A stretch of DNA of 37,366 nucleotides from IMG/VR virus record IMGVR_UViG_3300024346_004772, positions 1 through 37,366 of that record; one strand, written 5' to 3'. Source of the stretch: a virus. Positions within the stretch are counted from its first letter, which is position 1. Each line of letters starts with the position of its first letter. A program made the translations under genes and the position numbers. Below, piece by piece: positions 31,701 through 37,366 of the stretch. Under the pieces are notes generated by a model that searched no databases, had not been told where the DNA came from, and saw only the letters and a program-made list of their open reading frames with translations.

Positions 31701-34700
31701 TTTAAATAAAGAGTGTACTTTATTCTTTTTAGCCATTATCCCAAGCGGTAAGTTACCTGATAAGTTTTTCTCATGAACACTTAAGTTATATTCTTCATCA
31801 AATATTCTTGATGGGCTCATTACTGTCTTATCTCCTGCCGCATTTAATCTTTCAGCTTCATTATGAGCATTTGCTTTTGGATTATAGATTGAAGAGTTTT
31901 CTTGGTAAAAAGAAACTTCATCCTCAACTAAGTATGTGTTATTAGGTTTTGTTAATGTAGCATATTTCTCAGGTAAAGAAAGAATCTTAGCTGTTTGGCG
32001 GATCAATTCATTTTGAGCATATTTTTTATACTGTGCAATAAGTGAGCCTGCACTTCTAAACTCTTTATTCTTTCTTTGTTTAAAACTTGCTCCGTTAGCT
32101 TTTTTAACCATTGCTTTTAGTTCTTCCGTTGATTCAGCAACTTTGCCAACCATTGTGCCATCACTATTTAAGTTAGGTAGCATGAAAGAAATTTTATCAA
32201 CGTCAAAGTCAGATCCAGCTTTAGCTACAATTTCTGTAGGAACAATAACTATGTTACCATAACTAGGATCTATAAAATGCCATACTTCTGCAAACTCAAT
32301 AGTGTTATCTGCATCTGTAGGGATACGTGGACCAGCAATTGTAATAAGTTCTCTGTTTTTTTCAAGCCATTCATCATTTTTAATTAGATCATTAAGCCTG
32401 TCAACATTTCCTATTTTTTCACCATCAGGGTGAATAATGTTTAATAGATTTAAAAAGTCTCCATGTAGAGTAATAGCTACTTTCATAGCCATTGTGTTAC
32501 CTCTTGAACCATCTTCATTAAATATAGTTCTATAGAAAGGTAAGTTATTAGAACCAAGATACTTTTTAATTAACTCATCATTCTTTTTAATAGCTTCATC
32601 TCTTTCATATTCACTGTCCCAAATACCATTATAGAATGTAGATGGTGCTTGAATTAATGCTTCACCTTTAGTCTTTTGTTTAATTACACTTTTCTGAATT
32701 CTATTAACAATAATTTTTTCAAGTGTATCTGCCTCTGGATGGATTGAGAAATCCATTGACAAGTTACCAGTTACTCTTGTATCTAATAGTGTAATTAAAT
32801 GTTCTGGAACTTCTCTTGCTCCAAGTTCTTCTCTAATTAGCTCAATGAACTTATCAATTTGACCAGTATATGTTTCTGTCTTAGGGTCATATTCATAACC
32901 AATTTTATTAAGAAGCTCTAATGTTAAAATTTCTGTATAGTCATCAACTGCAGATTTATAACCAGCAGCTACTTCTTTATGTTTGTCAGCAACTTCACCT
33001 ACATTAAATAAACCATCTAATAATAGTACACGTTTCTGTGTTGGATAGCTAATCTCTCCTTTAAACTTAGTGTTGATAGCAGTTACATCTTTAAGATACT
33101 CTAAGTAAATTTTATTAAGTTTTACTGGAGCATCAGCTGAAACTGCTTTTTCATCACTACCCGGTTCAAAAATATTATCAAATGTACCATCCATAGTAAG
33201 AGTAGATACTTTTGATCCTGATCCAAATGCGTAGTATTGCATGTTAGACTTTAACATCTTTAAGTGAAGATCATAAAGTTTTGTACCTGGTTTAGCTAAC
33301 GTAGGAATAATTGGCGTTACCGCAAACTTGTGCATCCCTGTAGTAGCAATTGGTGCATTTGCAATTGAACCATAGTAATGTAATTTATAAACAGGGAAGA
33401 ACTCTTTTACTTTTTTAGGGTCTACTTCTTCACCATTTATGATTTGCTGATACAATGCTTCTTGTGCAGTTGACCATTTGTCATTCATGAATCTTAAGGT
33501 TCTGTATGCATCAAATGTCATAAATGCAGCTCCATCAGACTCAACCATTTTCTTATAAGCTTTAGCATCTTTAGCTAATTTCTTATCAACCTCTTGTTTT
33601 AATTTCTTAGGGTCAGAAATAATTGGAGAAAGGTCAGCATAGTATTTTTCTTCCCATGCGTCAAGCATATCATCTAAGTAAACAGAAAGTCTTTCAGCAT
33701 CTGCAATTACTCCGGTATTGAGTGAACCGTCCATTACAAACTGATTAACTGTATCATCCTCTAGTTCTTTTGCTAACTTAGAAGCATATGTCTTTTTGTT
33801 AAGTACATTATTGACAAAGTCCTGCATGTACTCATCATTTAAGAAAGGATCACCATCTGATGTAGAACCAGGTACACGTTTTGAAGCAGCCTCTTTATCA
33901 TGGTCAAATTGAGCAGCATCCCCATTTATAAGAGAGAACATTTCAAATTTGTGAATCCAAGAATTGTACAAGTATCCTTTTAATAAAATTAAGTCAGAAG
34001 CTTGTTGATTTTTAGAATTTAAACCTTTAGGGTCAATACCAGCTTTTTCATATAACTGATTGTCTACATAACTTAATTTGGTAAACTCATTTCTATATAA
34101 GCTCTCCGCCTTTTCTTTAAAGTAGTTAACAATATCTTTTTGGATATCCAAGTATAGATCTTGATTACTTCTAATGTATGTTGGCAAATCAATTGTTGAA
34201 TTTGATACTAACTTATATAGTTTATTTTTAGTTGGTGTTGTAAGTATATTATCAAATGCTGTAAATACTTCTCCAGCAAGTAGAGGGCTACCGTCTTTCT
34301 TTTTACCTACTTCTCTGTTGTATCCTATAATATTTTTAAGCTCAGTAGGATTTTGTTTAAAGTATCTGATTCTATCAAATTCTACAGCAATATAGTCTAA
34401 GAAATAACCACCAACAGCTACAATTTCACCTGGTGTAAGTTCATCTGCATTTTTAGAATTAAACTTGTTGAGGTCAATGTATAAATTTTGGTCAACACCA
34501 TTTGTAATACCATTAACAACAACTTTCATTTTACTACCTATCTGTCTTATACCAAATGCTGATTTCTTTTCAGCATGGCGCATAAACTCAGCAATACCAT
34601 TTAAGCCAAATGTGTGTACTTCTTGAAATAGTTTTCCTGTCTTATCTAAATCAGCGGTAGTAATACCGTCTAATCCTGCAATTTGAGTACCACTAGTTTG

Positions 34701-37366
34701 AATTAGTTGTAAAACTTTATCACCTTTTTTATCAAGTGATTCATTTGTTGTATCAAATAAGGCACCAATAACTTTAGATCTTAAAGTAAAGAATGATTTA
34801 CCTGGTTTAAAGTGTGACATGTATCCATACTTAGGATCTGTCCATAAATCAGAAAGATTCTCAACAGTATTTAAAGCATCTACAGTAACAGTAACTTGAC
34901 TATGATTTATATTTTCATATACTTTATTCCCATCAGGCAATAATACAGCAGGATTTGCGTTCTCATATCCATATTGTAATTGTAGCTCTGCTATTCTTTT
35001 TAAGATATTTTTTTCAGCAACATCTTTTTCAAAGCTTTCTAATATTCCTTTTGGGATTTCAGTTCTTAAAACTCCAATAGGATTAGCTATAAATTTAGCT
35101 AAGAAGTCTTTTTGTTTTGATGTTGCTTCAGGGTTTTGTTGAATTTGATAAAAGTCCTTTACAATATCATAGATGTATGGTAAGCCATAGTACTCTGACT
35201 TATTCTGTAAATTATCTTTAATTGGGTCAAGAGTATCAAGCTTAATACCTAAAGCTGCTGCAAACTGCATTGACTTTTTAATATCTAACTGATCTAGATA
35301 TTTTTTATCTTGGAAATCAAAAACAACATTTTCTAGATTTAGAATAGCTTGATTTTTATCATTCTTACTGATATATTTATTAGGCGTACTACTTTTAAAC
35401 AGTGCTTCAAATCTTCTAATAGTAGAATCAACTGCTAATGAAGACTCAGTAACTTCACTTTCAAAACCAGTGATTTTTGTATCTACATCTCCAAACAGGT
35501 TCATAGTTTGACCATATTGTGGGAATACAGTAAACTGCCAGTACTTAATACTTGGTTTTGCAAACGTTTGCCAGAATGAATTACTTAGCTTCTGCTCAAA
35601 TAAGTTTGTGATACCTTTTGGATTAGGTAACTTAGTTTCAATTAGCTGCTTAAGCTCAGGGAAGTTTTTACTTTCTTTTTCTAAGATTTCATAAACCTTT
35701 TGTCTGTCTCTTATGCCGCCAATATTCTTAACTATGATACCCCAAATCTTTTTAAAATCGGCGGGTTCTTTAAAGCCCAATCTATTGTATGAGATATTTC
35801 CTTCACGGTTAACTTTATGAAGACTCTTTAATAGATAGATTACTTCTTTAGAAGCAAGTTGAAGAATTGATTTTTTATTAGCAGCCTCTCCACCAAATGG
35901 GGTCTCACTGTCATGAGTTTGATTTTCTTCATCCTCATCTATCTCTTCACCTTCAGCATCAAGCATGTCTTTATCCAAATAATATTTAGCTGATCCAATA
36001 TCAAAGCTTGAGTGCTCTAAATGATAGGCAATCATACCAGAAGGTTTTGAACCTTTAGAATCCCATTGTGGGTCTCCATAGTTATCAATTGCCGCTTGTA
36101 AGATTCTGATATTATCTAAGATAAGTTCTTGTTCTGCACTTAAATCAAATTCAGGTACATCTTTTAATTCAATCTCAGGAATGTAATTTTTTGCACCGCC
36201 TTTAATATAGTTATCAAGTTGTACTTGAGCATCTTCTAAATTAGATACAACAAGAATATTAACCGGTTTACCTTTCTCTTCAATAGTTTTATGAGAGTAG
36301 AAATCTCCTACAATCTTAATACCATGCCATGACTCACCTCTTACTCTTGTTCCTTTTTTAATCTCAGGAGTAACTTTGTCAAATCCATCCATTTGAGATT
36401 GTAAGAATACATACTTATCACTATTATCAGTAGTCTTTAGTACGGCAACAGCTTCATTTTGAAGTTCCTCTAATGTATTGATTTTACTAAACACATTGAT
36501 AGATTCATCTCTATGAAGTTTTCTTTTAAACTCATCAAGCTTTTCTTCTAATCTTTCTTTGACCACCTCATATGTAACACCTCTTTCTTCCGGATCTAAC
36601 AATAAACCCACAGTTCCAGATTTAAGACTTGTATAATTACCAGTTTCTCTAGCTTCTGCAAGTCTTTCATTAAAGTAATCATCAATGATGTCTGAAATAA
36701 TCATATCCATTGAATTAGATATTAAGTTAGAATCTTGCTTACTTAATGCTGACTCACTTGGATTATCAACTTTTGCAGCACCCCTGTCTAATTCAAAGAA
36801 GTCTACATTGGCAATGTTAGCCTGGTATGATCTTACAAATGTCTTTTTATTTGAAGAGTAGTTTAATTTCTCAAACATCTCTCTTACTGCAGGAACATTC
36901 ATAACATCTGTTACAACTTCTGTAGGATTGATTGGTTTTAAACCGAACAAACTTCTCAAGAAGTTTAAGATTTTTCTAAACAATTTATTTTTTACTGGTG
37001 ACCCAGTTTTAATATAATTGCTCTTCATATATGTTCTGAAGTCTTCAGCAAGCATTTCATCAATCTCCTTATAACTCATAGAAGCATAAGGATTGTTTCC
37101 GTTCTTATCTGTGAATTCTTGAACTTCACTGTATAAGTCATATTTTTCTTGGCGTGTGAGATACAACTGGCTAAATGCATGCCATGCCTCATGATAGATA
37201 TCTACAAGTGTACCTTTGTCAGGATTAATTTGAATTTTTGCAATCTTATCAGAGCCCGCTAATGTGGCACCACTTACAATAAACTTTGCAAATACATCTG
37301 AGTTTACCAAGTTGTATGCATGCTCTAGTTCAATATGTTTTTGTAACTCTTTACCAAACTTACTGT
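28752..37366 (-). CDS. Giant single-chain RNA polymerase-like polyvalent protein (5' end outside window)
   Basis: At least 2870 residues are visible; the frame is open to the right edge. A TTG at 37310 lies inside the frame and is not needed as a start, because the codons before it (SKFGKELQKHIELEHAYN) are clearly coding. Residues below count from that TTG. Near the N-terminus IYHEAWHAFSQLY (38-50) has HExxH, with an Glu-rich helix EIDEMLAEDF (82-91): a zincin metallopeptidase motif. At about 1700 (nt 32196-32210) SDFDVDKISFM is the DxDxD metal site of two-barrel RNA polymerases, preceded by RIPTDADN. The C-terminus (about 2639-2750) resembles a macro domain. In crAss-like phages this class of enzyme is packaged in the virion and transcribes early genes. 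Confidence 0.85.
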   Translation of the reverse strand, partial: SKFGKELQKHIELEHAYNLVNSDVFAKFIVSGATLAGSDKIAKIQINPDKGTLVDIYHEAWHAFSQLYLTRQEKYDLYSEVQEFTDKNGNNPYASMSYKEIDEMLAEDFRTYMKSNYIKTGSPVKNKLFRKILNFLRSLFGLKPINPTEVVTDVMNVPAVREMFEKLNYSSNKKTFVRSYQANIANVDFFELDRGAAKVDNPSESALSKQDSNLISNSMDMIISDIIDDYFNERLAEARETGNYTSLKSGTVGLLLDPEERGVTYEVVKERLEEKLDEFKRKLHRDESINVFSKINTLEELQNEAVAVLKTTDNSDKYVFLQSQMDGFDKVTPEIKKGTRVRGESWHGIKIVGDFYSHKTIEEKGKPVNILVVSNLEDAQVQLDNYIKGGAKNYIPEIELKDVPEFDLSAEQELILDNIRILQAAIDNYGDPQWDSKGSKPSGMIAYHLEHSSFDIGSAKYYLDKDMLDAEGEEIDEDEENQTHDSETPFGGEAANKKSILQLASKEVIYLLKSLHKVNREGNISYNRLGFKEPADFKKIWGIIVKNIGGIRDRQKVYEILEKESKNFPELKQLIETKLPNPKGITNLFEQKLSNSFWQTFAKPSIKYWQFTVFPQYGQTMNLFGDVDTKITGFESEVTESSLAVDSTIRRFEALFKSSTPNKYISKNDKNQAILNLENVVFDFQDKKYLDQLDIKKSMQFAAALGIKLDTLDPIKDNLQNKSEYYGLPYIYDIVKDFYQIQQNPEATSKQKDFLAKFIANPIGVLRTEIPKGILESFEKDVAEKNILKRIAELQLQYGYENANPAVLLPDGNKVYENINHSQVTVTVDALNTVENLSDLWTDPKYGYMSHFKPGKSFFTLRSKVIGALFDTTNESLDKKGDKVLQLIQTSGTQIAGLDGITTADLDKTGKLFQEVHTFGLNGIAEFMRHAEKKSAFGIRQIGSKMKVVVNGITNGVDQNLYIDLNKFNSKNADELTPGEIVAVGGYFLDYIAVEFDRIRYFKQNPTELKNIIGYNREVGKKKDGSPLLAGEVFTAFDNILTTPTKNKLYKLVSNSTIDLPTYIRSNQDLYLDIQKDIVNYFKEKAESLYRNEFTKLSYVDNQLYEKAGIDPKGLNSKNQQASDLILLKGYLYNSWIHKFEMFSLINGDAAQFDHDKEAASKRVPGSTSDGDPFLNDEYMQDFVNNVLNKKTYASKLAKELEDDTVNQFVMDGSLNTGVIADAERLSVYLDDMLDAWEEKYYADLSPIISDPKKLKQEVDKKLAKDAKAYKKMVESDGAAFMTFDAYRTLRFMNDKWSTAQEALYQQIINGEEVDPKKVKEFFPVYKLHYYGSIANAPIATTGMHKFAVTPIIPTLAKPGTKLYDLHLKMLKSNMQYYAFGSGSKVSTLTMDGTFDNIFEPGSDEKAVSADAPVKLNKIYLEYLKDVTAINTKFKGEISYPTQKRVLLLDGLFNVGEVADKHKEVAAGYKSAVDDYTEILTLELLNKIGYEYDPKTETYTGQIDKFIELIREELGAREVPEHLITLLDTRVTGNLSMDFSIHPEADTLEKIIVNRIQKSVIKQKTKGEALIQAPSTFYNGIWDSEYERDEAIKKNDELIKKYLGSNNLPFYRTIFNEDGSRGNTMAMKVAITLHGDFLNLLNIIHPDGEKIGNVDRLNDLIKNDEWLEKNRELITIAGPRIPTDADNTIEFAEVWHFIDPSYGNIVIVPTEIVAKAGSDFDVDKISFMLPNLNSDGTMVGKVAESTEELKAMVKKANGASFKQRKNKEFRSAGSLIAQYKKYAQNELIRQTAKILSLPEKYATLTKPNNTYLVEDEVSFYQENSSIYNPKANAHNEAERLNAAGDKTVMSPSRIFDEEYNLSVHEKNLSGNLPLGIMAKKNKVHSLFKSVGAVMPASYKATIWNDEDKKYDELDIDYDVVMPIAHQTTTNSKGQTVVSLSHQNNIEGEKIGDIFSHGLQGLLDRAKNPFPFILKIIKEALPTINHLIESGAKVSEVFAFVNNPWIARYIDNQVYLGGSTAKLMDNPVASHQVKAAAARLTINEMVKQGLSEKTVKELAKYANSHRLADIIGVLKKEDLNKKYTFVLSRNGELTQPMSATGKRIFKSKDFPLGDIVELKAGEEGVSYADQKKYFTKSFGIANNDNFYYAGQAAWKMAFGSENKVLTESELKTYVKEGMRPTIQNLAILMRMIQLEKQFSGMDALEMAFTPDTGMLDTVLHVKKRDEALSLLSEVSKVDSDFLDRLRHKSILSSFYKSDMILNLTNPLFALRLNDTISNYIDKVITKNKDSIAQKYGVGIKGQERFTNTFNNAVVNYIFQNTMSNYTDENGRPVTLPEEVHTYPVNEVSQGPAITLTDKGYQVNLAKLQNDYASKIFLSNNNSPDSYANTDQDTFDIKDNPFPTFESYVKFAMEKAYFKSAYPEATDSYLTQRALISSFNHAFIMGTTKYSYTDMVMNIISEFEDQNIKYNYPVLAQLAPAKFEKDVNVLELNDKGTAKGDTATEYYKNLKQLADPTVRKVKDKADNKRISDVFKNFSMLMFYQHGVGYSKLGFTKILDPEAFIAVMENASGAFLANDVNVETLDRIYNTMNATKSSYKNYTVDPFASVAQTSVQSFLEGLSDDELAGMEDFMSPGTVLRESPSKVLEGDIFSLPGIPVITTNLGGVHGAGLAQAAKAKGLIKQGDGVFKATDNVVQLPVKKVWSDSMGMNNNMDLLKESLRSLIMTARGNADRTYLLPLAGLGHGEGSVEEIMPLLIKTVQASDNIKLVIPAEGINLGRQGTVRKDATRENLPQIKAMLADAGLTEAAATDLETSDLFNSLEDFNKEERDTILTNFSNKYSMSPEQALAYINDALATKDRELVITKLKECY

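Noticed and set aside
37308-37310. TTG at 37310 as the start of the giant polymerase gene
   Set aside because: The frame is open up to the window edge, and the codons before TTG look like ordinary protein (ELQKHIELEHAYN). The true start lies outside.
1-37366. tRNA genes, CRISPR arrays, insertion sequences and attachment sites
   Set aside because: I scanned by eye for T-loop sequences, direct repeats with spacers, transposase motifs and flanking inverted repeats, and found none. A tRNAscan and repeat search would be decisive.
1-37366. Stop-codon reassignment, known in some crAss-like phages
   Set aside because: TAG ends the genes at 17240 and 15689, TGA ends those at 773 and 14698, and TAA ends many others, all at sensible places, so the standard code fits.

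Overview
The window looks like part of a large, AT-rich, tightly packed double-stranded DNA phage genome of the crAss-like type (order Crassvirales) or a close relative, infecting a Bacteroidota host. Four things support this. (1) A giant open frame on the minus strand carries the DFDVD metal-binding motif of the single-chain, virion-packaged RNA polymerases of crAss-like phages. (2) Further long minus-strand proteins follow it in tandem. (3) The plus strand encodes a complete replication and recombination set: family B polymerase, DnaB-like helicase, Toprim primase, Sak4-like ATPase, PD-(D/E)XK nuclease and uracil-DNA glycosylase. (4) Shine-Dalgarno sequences are mostly absent, and several genes have A-rich leaders, as is usual in Bacteroidota. 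TAA, TAG and TGA all end genes here, so the code appears standard. I see no tRNA, rRNA, CRISPR array, integrase or transposon. Assignment to crAss-like phages is inference; no database was searched.

Layout. Positions 1-1601 hold the end of a radical SAM gene (spore photoproduct lyase-like, cut by the window edge) and three small unknown genes. Positions 1537-3580 hold a calcineurin-like phosphoesterase and two small genes on the minus strand, with one plus-strand unknown gene between them. From 3608 to 9162 lies the replication core: uracil-DNA glycosylase, a possible helicase loader, a tiny two-helix membrane protein, DnaB-like helicase, an unknown gene, Sak4-like ATPase, a probable ssDNA-binding protein and the primase. 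From 9159 to 14698 lies an accessory stretch: coiled-coil protein, GIY-YIG nuclease, DUF6878- and DUF6915-like proteins, and a VWA/metallopeptidase-like protein paired with a MoxR-like AAA+ ATPase. From 14670 to 20377 come the PD-(D/E)XK nuclease, zinc-finger proteins, DNA polymerase B and a DUF932-like protein. From 20444 to 22089 come nucleotide and metabolic genes: MazG-like, 2-oxoglutarate oxygenase-like, acyl-CoA thioesterase-like and a zinc-ribbon protein.

From 22101 to the window end, four minus-strand genes encode very large proteins. In transcription order these are the RNA polymerase giant (5' end outside the window), a 762-residue protein, a 300-residue protein and a 1152-residue protein. 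The two blocks converge on a strong hairpin at 22076-22097. There is no gene-free stretch longer than about 105 bases.

How it fits together (inference): the giant polymerase and its neighbours would be packaged in the virion and ejected to transcribe early genes. The plus-strand set would copy and repair the DNA, with the polymerase borrowing the host sliding clamp through its C-terminal QLSLF. The most unusual features are the multi-domain giant (zincin motif, RNA polymerase core, macro-like domain), the shared Met-x-Cys-x-Asn starts of the three neighbouring minus-strand proteins, the MoxR/VWA pair, and a short SSD motif repeated in three otherwise different small proteins.
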